DNA from: Cyclobacteriaceae bacterium
GTDB lineage: Bacteria > Bacteroidota > Bacteroidia > Cytophagales > Cyclobacteriaceae
Direction of reading: 5' to 3'
Assembly: GCA_016787755.1 (NCBI GenBank)
Contig: JAEUUA010000004.1
Span: 186,001 to 250,000, forward strand
Length of the DNA: 64,000 nt
Numbering within the stretch: the first letter of the stretch is position 1; the number at the start of each line of letters is the position of its first letter. Under the pieces are notes generated by a model. It did not search any database. It saw only the letters and a program-made list of their open reading frames with translations, and was not told where the DNA came from. Below are positions 1 to 8,622 of the stretch, in pieces. The translations under genes were made by a program, and so were the position numbers.

Positions 1-603
1 TCGCATCAGATTGATTCGCCCGAGCGTGGATTTTCAACCCGCTTTGAAGGACCACTCGATATGCGGATGGATCAGAAAGGAAAACTTACTGCAGCCAAAA
101 TTTTAAATGAGTATTCGGAAGGAGAGCTTCATAAAATTTTTGGCATGTATGGCGAGTTAAAGAATGCCCGCACGGCCGCAAAGACAGTAGTAGTTGCACG
201 CACGGATAAACCGTTTGTGGCCACGCAGGATTTGAAGAATGCATTACAATCTATCGCTCCACGAGGAAAGGAGTTTAAATATTTCGCCCAGGTGTTTCAG
301 GCGCTGCGCATTGAAGTAAATCAAGAGATGAAGGCACTTGAAGATTTTTTGCACCAATGTGGCGATGTAATGAAAACGGGCGGGCGGTTAGTAGTGATGA
401 GTTATCATTCGCTGGAAGACAGAATGGTGAAGAACTATATAAACACCGGAAAGGTGTTTGGGGAACTTGAAAAAGATTTTTACGGAAACCCGATCAAACC
501 TTTTCAATCGATCAACCGAAAGCCAATCGAGGCTTCGGAAGAAGAAGTAAAGGAAAATAATAGAGCCCGAAGTGCAAAACTTAGGGTAGCTGAAAAGATA
601 TAA
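1..603 (+). CDS. rsmH: 16S rRNA m4C1402 methyltransferase RsmH, 5'-truncated by window edge
   Basis: The reading frame is open from base 1 and begins inside the protein with SHQIDSPERGFSTRFEGPLD, the conserved RsmH stretch that precedes DMRMD. The C-terminal half continues with FKYFAQVFQALRIEVNQE and GGRLVVMSYHSLEDRMVK, both family hallmarks. RsmH N4-methylates C1402 of 16S rRNA using S-adenosylmethionine. The SAM-binding N-terminus lies outside the window. It is the first visible gene of the division/cell-wall cluster, and its place directly before an ftsL-like gene and ftsI is the usual Bacteroidota order. Identity is secure; only the 5' end is missing. Confidence 0.96.
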   Translation, partial: SHQIDSPERGFSTRFEGPLDMRMDQKGKLTAAKILNEYSEGELHKIFGMYGELKNARTAAKTVVVARTDKPFVATQDLKNALQSIAPRGKEFKYFAQVFQALRIEVNQEMKALEDFLHQCGDVMKTGGRLVVMSYHSLEDRMVKNYINTGKVFGELEKDFYGNPIKPFQSINRKPIEASEEEVKENNRARSAKLRVAEKI

Positions 604-610
604 ACTTATT

Positions 611-643
611 CTCCCTCTCCTCTGGAGAGGGTTGGGGTGAGGT
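611..643 (+). repeat. Hairpin repeat copy 1, between rsmH and ftsL
   Basis: A perfect 8-bp inverted repeat (CCCTCTCC 613-620 / GGAGAGGG 624-631, loop TCT) is followed by the G-rich tail TTGGGGTGAGGT (632-643). The same hairpin plus tail recurs at 723-757 and 8667-8700. It starts 8 bases after the rsmH stop codon. There is no T-tract, so it does not look like a standard intrinsic terminator. Confidence 0.75.
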
Positions 644-701
644 AAGACATGAAAGGGTTAATGTGATTTAAAGAGAGAACGTGAATAAGTATATGGTAAT
701 T

Positions 702-757
702 ATAACATTGGAAAAACAGTCACCCTTCTCCTTTGGAGAAGGGATGGGGATGAAGTT
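702..757 (+). repeat. Hairpin repeat copy 2, abutting the ftsL start codon
   Basis: A perfect 9-bp stem (CCCTTCTCC 723-731 / GGAGAAGGG 735-743, loop TTT) is followed by ATGGGGATGAAGTT, which ends directly against the ATG at 758. Its 56 bases align without gaps to 8645-8700 in the murG 5' end at 44 of 56 identities. Stem changes between the copies are mostly pair-preserving, which suggests the hairpin itself is maintained. The G-rich tail may act as the translation-initiation region of ftsL. Confidence 0.75.
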
Positions 758-1165
758 ATGAGCGAAAACAAATTTAGAATCGAACCTCAACGAAATCGTG
801 GCAACGAAGCACGGGTGAAGCCTGCTGCTCCGGGGCCAAGTATTTTTTCGGGTCTTGAGAAGAAATTGAAACTGGAATCGTATTTCGAAGCGGGATTCCC
901 AACGCAATACCTTCCTAAAATATTATTTGCCGTGTTTTTAAGTCTTTTATACATAAGCAATACGCATCATGCAGAGAAGGCCACGCGCAAGATTGATAAA
1001 ATGCAAATTGAAGTTGAAGACTTACGCGCTGATTACACTACGTTAAAGGCCGATATTATGTATGCCAGTAAACAAAGTGAAGTAGCAAGACGCGTAAAAG
1101 ATTTAGGATTAAAAGAAAGTTTGAACCCTCCTTATAAACTAGTTGTAGAGAAAGGTGAATATTAA
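758..1165 (+). CDS. ftsL: FtsL-like division protein (single-pass membrane, coiled coil)
   Basis: A 135-residue protein with a charged cytoplasmic N-terminus (about residues 1-50), one hydrophobic segment (about 53-70, YLPKILFAVFLSLLYIS) and a periplasmic region with heptad character (about 78-115). Size, topology and position between rsmH and ftsI match Bacteroidota FtsL-like proteins, which join FtsQ and FtsB-type partners in the divisome. Sequence conservation of FtsL is low, so the call rests on topology and synteny. The 3' end overlaps ftsI by 11 bases, consistent with coupled translation. The start at 758 directly follows repeat copy 2 and overlaps the end of a tiny upstream frame (693-761). 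Confidence 0.78.
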   Translation: MSENKFRIEPQRNRGNEARVKPAAPGPSIFSGLEKKLKLESYFEAGFPTQYLPKILFAVFLSLLYISNTHHAEKATRKIDKMQIEVEDLRADYTTLKADIMYASKQSEVARRVKDLGLKESLNPPYKLVVEKGEY

Positions 1166-3245
1166 GAAGTCCATATTAGTACGCGTTCGGGTTGCATTTT
1201 TATGCGTGATGGTGTTTGCTGTTTGTGTGGCCGCGAAGATTGGGCATATTCAATTTGTGGATGGTGAAAAGTGGGAGAAGATGAGTGAAGAGATCAACTT
1301 TGATTTTAAGAAAGTAAAAGCGACCCGGGGTAATATCTATTCAGACAATGGCAGTTTGTTGGCTACCAGTTTGCCCTTTTATAAAGTAGCGATTGACCCC
1401 ACGCTGGCCAAGCCAGAAGTATTTAAAAGTGGCGTGGATTCGTTGAGTTTGTTGTTGGCGCGTTATTACAGAGACAAGTCATCCACTGAGTATAAGCAGA
1501 TGCTTAAAGATGCGCGTGCCTCAGGCCGGCAGTATATTGTTGTTAACCGCAAACAAATCAACTATCAGACAAAAAAAGAGATGATGAGTTGGCCCATCTT
1601 CCGCGAAGGAAGGTACAGGGGTGGAGTAATTTTTGAAAAGATAGATGTTCGGTATCGCCCCTTCTCAAACTTAAGTCGCAGAACGGTTGGTTTTGTAAAC
1701 GAAGATGGAAAAGGGGCAGGTCTTGAGTACAGTTTTGATAATGTGTTGGGTGGTCAGGATGGAGAAGCGCTGTTTCAAAAAATTGCGGGAAGCACCTGGA
1801 AGCCGGTGTTTGATGGTAATAGTGTGAAGGCAATCAATGGATTGGATATCCATACCACATTAGACATTAATCTTCAAGATGTAGCTGAGACATCTTTATA
1901 CCACGCCATGAAACGTCACAATGCCGATGAAGGAACGGTTGTCGTGATGGAAGTGAAGACCGGGCATATAAAAGCCATTTCAAATTTGAGTAGCGATGGA
2001 CATGGTGAATTTTTTGAAAAGTTCAATCATGCGGTGGGCGGTTCTATTGAACCCGGATCCACGTTCAAGTTGGTGACCATGATGGCTTTGTTGGAAGAAA
2101 CAAACATTGAATTGTCTGACACGATCAACACGGGTAATGGGGAATACACTTTTTACAATCGTAAAGTCAGGGATCATCACGAAGGTGGCTACGGAAAAAT
2201 TACGATTCAGCAAGCGTTTGAATTATCATCCAATGTGGCGATGGCCAAACTTGTTGATAAACATTTTGGAACCAGGCCATCTAAGTTTTTAGATTATGTG
2301 GACAATTTGAAATTATCAAAACCTTTGGGTTTGCAAATCAATGGTGAGGCGTATCCAAAAATTACACGGCCTTCTGATAAAGATTGGAGCGGCCTAACAC
2401 TTCCGTGGATGGCATACGGATATGGGTTGGAAATCACTCCACTACAAACCCTTACGTTATACAATGCTGTTGCCAATGATGGCAAAATGATTAAACCTGT
2501 ATTTGTTACTTCTGTAAGTAAAGCGGATCGTGTTAAGAGTGATTTCGAAACAGAAGCATTGACTGGAAAGATTTGTTCCAATAAAACACTTAATCAGTTG
2601 AGGCTATTATTGGAAGGTGTTGTTGACAATGGAACTGCCAAAAATTTAAAAAATTCCAATTATAGGATTGCCGGCAAAACAGGTACTGCGCAGATTTTAG
2701 AAAATGGTCGCTATGAAAAAAGGTACATCACTTCGTTCGTTGGATATTTTCCGGCACACGATCCAAAATATTCTGCGATTGTGTTAATAAAAAATCCACG
2801 TGGATTTTATCAATATGGTAACAATGTTGCAGGTCCTGTCTTTAAAGACATTGCAGATAATATTTATGCCCGTGATATCAATCTGCATACCGCCATGGAG
2901 AGAAAGAAAATTTTGGAAGCAGGAGTATTTCCAACCATTCGCGCGGGCAAACAAGATGAACTTACCATGCTCAGTAATGAATTAGGAGTTTCCAATCATT
3001 CGGCTACCGAAGAAGAATGGATAAAAGCTTCGATTAGTGGAAATGCAGTTATTTGGAAAAAGAATGGAGTGGTAAAAGATCTGGTTCCGGATGTGATGGG
3101 AATGACTTTTCGTGATGCTATTTATTTATTAGAGAAATCGGGCTTGCGGGTTTCGTTTGAAGGAAGGGGAAGGGTAACAAAGCAATCCATCCTGCCGGGT
3201 GCAAGATTTTCAAAAGGCTCAAGAATTTATTTACAACTGGGATAA
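1155..3245 (+). CDS. ftsI: Division-specific peptidoglycan transpeptidase (PBP2B/FtsI type) with C-terminal PASTA domain
   Basis: A 696-residue class B penicillin-binding protein. An N-terminal membrane anchor (about residues 8-28) is followed by the dimerisation region with KATRGNIYSDNG (about 54-66) and the transpeptidase domain. The catalytic serine motif is S302-T-F-K305, followed by an SSN motif (in FELSSNVAMAKL) and KTGT (in IAGKTGTAQ). The last 65 or so residues (VPDVMGMTFRDAIYLLEKSG onward) form one PASTA repeat. The enzyme cross-links septal peptidoglycan in the periplasm as partner of FtsW, encoded downstream. It overlaps ftsL by 11 bases and ends immediately before murE. Confidence 0.96.
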   Translation: MNIKKSILVRVRVAFLCVMVFAVCVAAKIGHIQFVDGEKWEKMSEEINFDFKKVKATRGNIYSDNGSLLATSLPFYKVAIDPTLAKPEVFKSGVDSLSLLLARYYRDKSSTEYKQMLKDARASGRQYIVVNRKQINYQTKKEMMSWPIFREGRYRGGVIFEKIDVRYRPFSNLSRRTVGFVNEDGKGAGLEYSFDNVLGGQDGEALFQKIAGSTWKPVFDGNSVKAINGLDIHTTLDINLQDVAETSLYHAMKRHNADEGTVVVMEVKTGHIKAISNLSSDGHGEFFEKFNHAVGGSIEPGSTFKLVTMMALLEETNIELSDTINTGNGEYTFYNRKVRDHHEGGYGKITIQQAFELSSNVAMAKLVDKHFGTRPSKFLDYVDNLKLSKPLGLQINGEAYPKITRPSDKDWSGLTLPWMAYGYGLEITPLQTLTLYNAVANDGKMIKPVFVTSVSKADRVKSDFETEALTGKICSNKTLNQLRLLLEGVVDNGTAKNLKNSNYRIAGKTGTAQILENGRYEKRYITSFVGYFPAHDPKYSAIVLIKNPRGFYQYGNNVAGPVFKDIADNIYARDINLHTAMERKKILEAGVFPTIRAGKQDELTMLSNELGVSNHSATEEEWIKASISGNAVIWKKNGVVKDLVPDVMGMTFRDAIYLLEKSGLRVSFEGRGRVTKQSILPGARFSKGSRIYLQLG

Positions 3246-4709
3246 ATGGCCGAGTTAAAGGACATACTATATAAAGTACACATCACCTCTACATCGGGCA
3301 ACATGAATGTAGAAGTGAAAGGGATTTGCTTTGATTCGCGTAAAGTAGAACCCGGCTTTTTGTTTATTGCTGTTAAAGGCATTCAATCGGATGGCCATGA
3401 GTTTATTGCGAAGGCAATAGCGAGCGGAGCTGTTGCTGTGTTGGGTGAAAAACTTCCCGAGGCAATATCTGATAAGACGACCTACGTAACTGTAAAAGAC
3501 AGTGCTAAGGCATTGGGGATTGTTGCCGGTAATTTTCATGGAAACCCTTCTTCAAAAATTCAACTGATAGGAGTTACAGGTACAAATGGTAAAACAACGG
3601 TTGCTACGTTGTTGTTTAAACTTTTTACCCATCTGGGTTATCGCTGCGGAATGTTATCCACAGTTGTTAATAAAATTGTGGATAAAGAAATAGCGGCAAC
3701 ACACACAACGCCCGATCCCATTCAGATTAATGAATTGTTGGTGCGTATGCTTGCTGAAAAATGTTCGCATTGTTTTATGGAAGTAAGCTCGCATGCAGTT
3801 GTGCAAGGAAGAGTAGAAGGTTTGAATTTTGCGGGGGCACTCTTTACGAACATCACGCACGATCATCTAGATTACCATCGCACGTTTGAAAGTTATATCC
3901 GTGCTAAGAAAGGCCTTTTTGACGGATTGTCTTCGGATGCATTTGCTTTAGTCAACGTGGATGACAAGCGTGGCATGGTGATGCTTCAAAATAGCAAAGC
4001 TAAAAAGCAGACCTATGGCTTGAAGAAAATGGCCGACTTCAAAGGAAAGATTATTACAAATTCCATTGAAGGGTTGGAGCTTGAGATTGGTGAGCGTAAT
4101 GTTTGGTTTAAACTAATTGGTGATTTCAATGCCTACAATTTATTAGCGGTGTATGGAACTGCTTGTTTACTTGGCGAAGATCCGGAACTGGTATTGATGA
4201 AGTTATCGGCATTATCAGGGGCTCCGGGGCGTTTTGAATTAGTAGTACCGGGTTCAAAGTTTACTGCCATTGTTGATTATGCACACACACCGGATGCTTT
4301 AAAAAATGTTTTAGAAACCATAGGACACTTCCGATCTGGTAATGAACAAGTGATTTCTGTAGTGGGATGTGGAGGAGATAGAGATAAAACTAAACGACCC
4401 TTAATGGCTGCCATTGCCTGTAAATATTCCAGTAAAGTAATTTTTACTTCCGATAATCCACGCAGTGAGGATGCATTGGAGATTATTAAAGAAATGCAAT
4501 TAGGAGTGGGTCCTACCGATGCAAAAAAAACGTTGGTGATGGTTGATCGGGAGGAAGCTATTAAAACTGCTTGTATGATGGCGAAGGAAAAGGACATTGT
4601 TTTGGTGGCTGGTAAGGGTCATGAAAATTATCAAGAGATTAAAGGAATAAAATATCCTTTTGACGATAAAGAAGTTTTGACGCGGATGTTAAAAATGTTC
4701 AGCAATTAA
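3246..4709 (+). CDS. murE: UDP-MurNAc-L-Ala-D-Glu:meso-diaminopimelate ligase
   Basis: A 487-residue Mur ligase. The ATP-binding motif TGTNGKTT lies at about residues 111-118, and the substrate-contacting region contains THTTPDPI and EVSSHAV. DNPR at residues 403-406 is the family signature for meso-diaminopimelate as the third amino acid, so the organism probably makes DAP-type peptidoglycan. The enzyme acts in the cytoplasm after MurD. It starts on the base after the ftsI stop codon, implying co-translation. The length is normal. Confidence 0.97.
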   Translation: MAELKDILYKVHITSTSGNMNVEVKGICFDSRKVEPGFLFIAVKGIQSDGHEFIAKAIASGAVAVLGEKLPEAISDKTTYVTVKDSAKALGIVAGNFHGNPSSKIQLIGVTGTNGKTTVATLLFKLFTHLGYRCGMLSTVVNKIVDKEIAATHTTPDPIQINELLVRMLAEKCSHCFMEVSSHAVVQGRVEGLNFAGALFTNITHDHLDYHRTFESYIRAKKGLFDGLSSDAFALVNVDDKRGMVMLQNSKAKKQTYGLKKMADFKGKIITNSIEGLELEIGERNVWFKLIGDFNAYNLLAVYGTACLLGEDPELVLMKLSALSGAPGRFELVVPGSKFTAIVDYAHTPDALKNVLETIGHFRSGNEQVISVVGCGGDRDKTKRPLMAAIACKYSSKVIFTSDNPRSEDALEIIKEMQLGVGPTDAKKTLVMVDREEAIKTACMMAKEKDIVLVAGKGHENYQEIKGIKYPFDDKEVLTRMLKMFSN

Positions 4710-4834
4710 TTTGAGAATGAGGTGATTTGAATATTTGATAATGAAAAACCCGAACATAGATATTGACAATATACTTTTAACGCTTGCGAGAATTGAATTT
4801 TTAAATTTTCTAATTTTCAAATTTCTGAATTAGA
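4710..4834 (+). other. AT-rich spacer between murE and mraY with TTTGA-type low-complexity runs
   Basis: A 125-bp gap in an otherwise gapless cluster. The left part has repeated units of the form TTTGAnnAT (TTTGAGAAT, TTTGAATAT, TTTGATAAT). The right part (about 4793-4831) contains the complementary AATTTTCAAATT-like units, giving a loose inverted arrangement. No ORF, clear promoter or terminator is seen. Confidence 0.5.
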
Positions 4835-6067
4835 ATGCTGTACTACTTTTTCGACTATATCGAAAAGAATTTTGATTTTCCTGGCGCGGGATTGTTTCAA
4901 TACATTTCATTCCGTGCAGGTGCTGCCGCTGTGTTGTCGTTACTTATTACAATTACACTCGGTAAAAGATTGATTGCTTTTTTAAAGAAGAAGCAAGTAG
5001 GCGAAGACATTCGTAACCTTGGTCTGGAAGGCCAGATGCAAAAGAAGGGAACACCAACAATGGGTGGCTTGATTATTATTGCAGCCATTTTGATACCAAC
5101 ACTATTGATGGCAAGGCTCGACAACGTGTATGTGATTCTACTAATCGCAACTACGTTGTGGCTAGGACTCATTGGCTTTATTGATGATTATATCAAAGTT
5201 TTTAAAAAAAACAAAGAAGGGTTAGCTGGCCGCTTTAAAATAGTAGGACAGGTAACGATTGGATTGATTGTAGGACTTACACTTTATTTTAATGAGAGCG
5301 TGGTAGTGCGGGAAGTAAAGCCAGCCACGGTTGCCAGTACTCAGGTCATGCAACCAGAATCAGAGTCAGGGGCTAAATTGGAGTATCATGATGTAAAGTC
5401 AACCGCCACTACTGTTCCTTTTATGAAGGACAATGAGTTTGATTATAGCAGCTTGTTGCCCTGGATTGACAAAAGTTACACATGGATCGTTTATACACTG
5501 CTTGTGATATTTGTGATTACCGCTGTTTCCAATGGTGCAAATATTACGGATGGCATTGATGGCCTGGCAGCGGGTACTTCCGCTATTATCGGTTTAACGA
5601 TTGCGATTTTTGCTTACCTCTCGGGTCGCGTTGACTTTAGTAGTTATTTGAACATTATGTACATCCCTAACTTGGGTGAACTAGTAATTTTTTGTACTGC
5701 CTTTGTAGGAGCTTGTTTAGGATTCTTATGGTACAATTCGTATCCCGCTCAGGTTTTCATGGGCGATACGGGGAGTCTTTCAATGGGTGGTATCATTGCT
5801 GTATTGGCACTGGCCGTTCGTAAGGAGTTAATGATTCCTGTGTTGTGCGGAATCTTCTTTGTTGAGTTGCTCTCGGTAATGATGCAGGTATCTTATTTTA
5901 AATACACAAAGAAAAAATTTGGTGAAGGACGCAGGATATTGCTAATGTCTCCCTTGCATCATCATTATCAAAAGAAAAATATTCATGAGTCTAAAATTGT
6001 AACCCGATTTTGGATTGTAGGAATTCTATTGGCAATTTTTTCACTAGCTACACTAAAACTTAGATGA
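4835..6067 (+). CDS. mraY: Phospho-N-acetylmuramoyl-pentapeptide transferase (lipid I synthase)
   Basis: A 410-residue polytopic membrane enzyme that transfers phospho-MurNAc-pentapeptide from UDP to undecaprenyl phosphate, making lipid I. Family motifs in order: KKGTPTMGG (about 70-78), the metal-binding IDDY (about 116-119), [25 protein letters not shown] and the terminal PLHHHYQKK. Compared with the roughly 360-residue enterobacterial enzyme there is an extra loop of about 45 residues (roughly 156-200) after YFNESVV, rich in polar residues. The 3' end overlaps murD by 4 bases (ATGA). Confidence 0.97.
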   Translation: MLYYFFDYIEKNFDFPGAGLFQYISFRAGAAAVLSLLITITLGKRLIAFLKKKQVGEDIRNLGLEGQMQKKGTPTMGGLIIIAAILIPTLLMARLDNVYVILLIATTLWLGLIGFIDDYIKVFKKNKEGLAGRFKIVGQVTIGLIVGLTLYFNESVVVREVKPATVASTQVMQPESESGAKLEYHDVKSTATTVPFMKDNEFDYSSLLPWIDKSYTWIVYTLLVIFVITAVSNGANITDGIDGLAAGTSAIIGLTIAIFAYLSGRVDFSSYLNIMYIPNLGELVIFCTAFVGACLGFLWYNSYPAQVFMGDTGSLSMGGIIAVLALAVRKELMIPVLCGIFFVELLSVMMQVSYFKYTKKKFGEGRRILLMSPLHHHYQKKNIHESKIVTRFWIVGILLAIFSLATLKLR

Positions 6068-7425
6068 GCGAGCGAGTAGTCATATTAGGGGCAGGAGAAA
6101 GCGGTACAGGTGCAGCCTTACTGGCGAAAGCGAAAGGCTTTGATGTGTTTGTTTCTGATCAGGGAAGTATAAAAGAAAAGTACAAGACTGAATTAAGGAG
6201 GGAGTCAATTTCATATGAGGAAGGACTCCACTCAACAAACATAATAATTAATGCAAACTTGATTATTAAAAGCCCTGGTATTCCTGATAAGGCAGAGATA
6301 ATAAAACTGGCCAAATCAAAAGGTATTGAAATTATTGATGAGCTTGAGTTTGCATTTCGTTACCTGAAAGGAAAGGTAATTGCGATTACAGGAACGAATG
6401 GAAAAACAACCACAACATTATTGACGTATCATCTGTTGAAGTCGGCAGGATTTAATGTTGCACTTGCCGGAAACGTAGGGGAAAGCCTTGCACGGAAAGT
6501 GGCAAAGGAAAATCACGAATGGTATGTGGTTGAAATCAGCAGTTATCAGTTAGACGGAACAATAACATTCTGCCCGGAGATTGGAATATTACTGAACATC
6601 ACACCCGATCATTTGGATCGCTATGAATATAAAATGGAGAATTACATCAACTCCAAATTCAAGTTGATCCAAAACATGAAGGGTCAACAGCACTTTATTT
6701 ATTATGCTGATGATGCAGTTACTGGTGCCGAAGTTTCAAAGCGAGAAATCCCAATCAATAAATTACCGGTATCTCTTACAGATAAATCAATGCCGGCTCA
6801 TTTTGATGGTGAACAAATGGTTTTCACTTTAACCGGAAAGCGGTTTGCGGTTTCACAATCGGACACAACCTTAAAAGGACCTCATAACCTGATCAACACC
6901 TTGTCGGCAGTTACAGCCGTATTTTTTGCAGGTGTTGATTGGGATTCTATAAAAGCAGGATTAAAGACTTTTAAAAATGCGCCACATCGCTTGGAGTCTG
7001 TGACCTCGATTAAAGGAGTTGAGTTTGTGAATGATTCAAAAGCAACTAATGTGGATTCTGTTGTGTATGCGTTGGGCAGTTATTCACAACCCTTGATTTG
7101 GATAGCAGGTGGTATCGATAAAGGAAATGACTATAACCTTATTAAAGCTGAGGTTGCAAAAAAAGTTAAGACATTGATCTGCTTAGGAAAAGACAATGAT
7201 AAACTCAAAGACTTTTTTAGAAATGTGGTTCCAGAAATTAAGGAAACACAAACTATAAAAGAGCTGGTAAGAATAGCGTTGGATGCAGCAAGTGCAGGAG
7301 ATGTTGTTTTACTTTCACCAGCCTGCGCAAGCTTTGATTTATTTAAGAATTATGAAGATCGTGGCGATCAATTTCGTGAAGCGGTGTTAGAACTGAAACG
7401 TGAAACAGAAAAAGTACGAGTATGA
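6064..7425 (+). CDS. murD: UDP-N-acetylmuramoyl-L-alanine--D-glutamate ligase
   Basis: A 453-residue Mur ligase. An N-terminal Rossmann-like region ([18 protein letters not shown]) is followed by the ATP-binding motif [11 protein letters not shown] (about residues 108-118), the central [10 protein letters not shown] and the C-terminal [12 protein letters not shown] and [11 protein letters not shown], all typical of MurD. It adds D-glutamate to UDP-MurNAc-L-alanine in the cytoplasm. It overlaps mraY and ftsW by 4 bases each, which places the three genes in one translationally coupled run. Confidence 0.97.
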   Translation: MSERVVILGAGESGTGAALLAKAKGFDVFVSDQGSIKEKYKTELRRESISYEEGLHSTNIIINANLIIKSPGIPDKAEIIKLAKSKGIEIIDELEFAFRYLKGKVIAITGTNGKTTTTLLTYHLLKSAGFNVALAGNVGESLARKVAKENHEWYVVEISSYQLDGTITFCPEIGILLNITPDHLDRYEYKMENYINSKFKLIQNMKGQQHFIYYADDAVTGAEVSKREIPINKLPVSLTDKSMPAHFDGEQMVFTLTGKRFAVSQSDTTLKGPHNLINTLSAVTAVFFAGVDWDSIKAGLKTFKNAPHRLESVTSIKGVEFVNDSKATNVDSVVYALGSYSQPLIWIAGGIDKGNDYNLIKAEVAKKVKTLICLGKDNDKLKDFFRNVVPEIKETQTIKELVRIALDAASAGDVVLLSPACASFDLFKNYEDRGDQFREAVLELKRETEKVRV

Positions 7426-8606
7426 CAGTAAAAATTAAAGAGTGGGCAGACAAAAACTTGCAAGGCGACCGGGTGATCTGGGCGGTTGTTTTTGCGCTTT
7501 CGCTGATTAGTATTTTAGTGGTGTATAGCTCCATTGGCACACTTGCATTCAAGCGCTCATCAAGTCCGGAATCCTACTTAATCAAACATACATTCATGGT
7601 GTTTCTTGGCTTGGCTGCCATGTGGTTCGCGCATAAAATTGATTATAGGTACTATTCAAAATTATCCAGGCTTGCGCTGTGGATCAGTGTGCCGCTTTTG
7701 ATTTATACGTTTACAAATGGAACAACAATCAATGATGCGGCTCGTTGGATTACGCTACCAATAATCAATACTTCTTTTCAACCTTCAGACTTTGCCAGCC
7801 TTGCATTGATTATTAATTTGGCCAGTATGCTTTCTAAAAAGCAACAGAATATTGAAGATATAAAGGAGTCGCTCATTCCCATGTTAATTTGGTGTGGTGT
7901 TATCTGCGGGCTCATTGCATTAACCAATTTATCAACAGCCATGTTGCTTTTTGCAACGTGTATGCTGGTCATGTTTATTGGTAGAGTACCCGTAAAATAT
8001 CTTGCCATGTTGGTATTGGTTGGATTGCTAGCCGGTGCGATTGCGTTAAAGTTTGGTGTTCGTGCGGAAACAGCAAAAAACAGGATTCTGAATTTTGTTC
8101 AGGGAACGGAACTTCCTTTTCAAGCAAAACATGGAATGATTGCGGTTGCAACAGGAGGAATTTTTGGAAAAGGTCCTGGCAACAGTGAGCAACGAAATAT
8201 ATTACCACATCCATATTCTGACTTTGTTTACGCAATTGTGATTGAAGAGTATGGTTTGATTGGTGGAGTGATTGTCTTGATTCTTTATCTGGTGCTTCTT
8301 CATAGAGGTATGAAAGCCGCCTATAATAGTGAGCGTGCATTTGGTGGATTGTTATCAGCGGGACTGAGTTTTGATTTGGTGTGTCAAGCCATGGTAAATA
8401 TGGGTGTGGTAGTTGGGCTTGGACCGATTACCGGTCAGCCGCTGCCATTAATCAGTATGGGAGGAACAGCCATGGTGTTTACGGGCTTATCAGTTGGAAT
8501 TATTTTAAGTGTGAGTCGAGGTGAGCGCGAAGAAAACTGGGGACAAAAAACCACTGGTGAAGAACTTAGGGTGAAAGAAAAAAGTATGGATGCTAAAGCA
8601 GCTTAA
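7422..8606 (+). CDS. ftsW: Septal peptidoglycan polymerase FtsW (SEDS family)
   Basis: A 394-residue polytopic protein with about ten predicted membrane segments. Family landmarks include GKGPGNSEQRNILPHPYSDF in the large periplasmic loop, then VIEEYGLIGG and the C-terminal ITGQPLPLISMGGTAM. SEDS proteins polymerise lipid II into glycan strands and pair with a class B PBP, here the ftsI product upstream. The C-terminal tail after about residue 365 is charged and cytoplasmic. The position between murD and murG is canonical. Confidence 0.96.
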   Translation: MTVKIKEWADKNLQGDRVIWAVVFALSLISILVVYSSIGTLAFKRSSSPESYLIKHTFMVFLGLAAMWFAHKIDYRYYSKLSRLALWISVPLLIYTFTNGTTINDAARWITLPIINTSFQPSDFASLALIINLASMLSKKQQNIEDIKESLIPMLIWCGVICGLIALTNLSTAMLLFATCMLVMFIGRVPVKYLAMLVLVGLLAGAIALKFGVRAETAKNRILNFVQGTELPFQAKHGMIAVATGGIFGKGPGNSEQRNILPHPYSDFVYAIVIEEYGLIGGVIVLILYLVLLHRGMKAAYNSERAFGGLLSAGLSFDLVCQAMVNMGVVVGLGPITGQPLPLISMGGTAMVFTGLSVGIILSVSRGEREENWGQKTTGEELRVKEKSMDAKAA

Positions 8607-8622
8607 TATTTTATAAGGGAAA

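Noticed and set aside
611-757. The hairpin repeats as a CRISPR-like or REP/transposase-linked array
   Set aside because: Only three copies occur, without regular spacers, and there is no cas gene or REP-associated tyrosine transposase in the window.
7975-8340. A 121-codon open frame on the minus strand inside ftsW
   Set aside because: It lies entirely within a well-conserved gene, its product has no recognisable motif and its composition follows the antisense of membrane-helix codons. It is a shadow frame.
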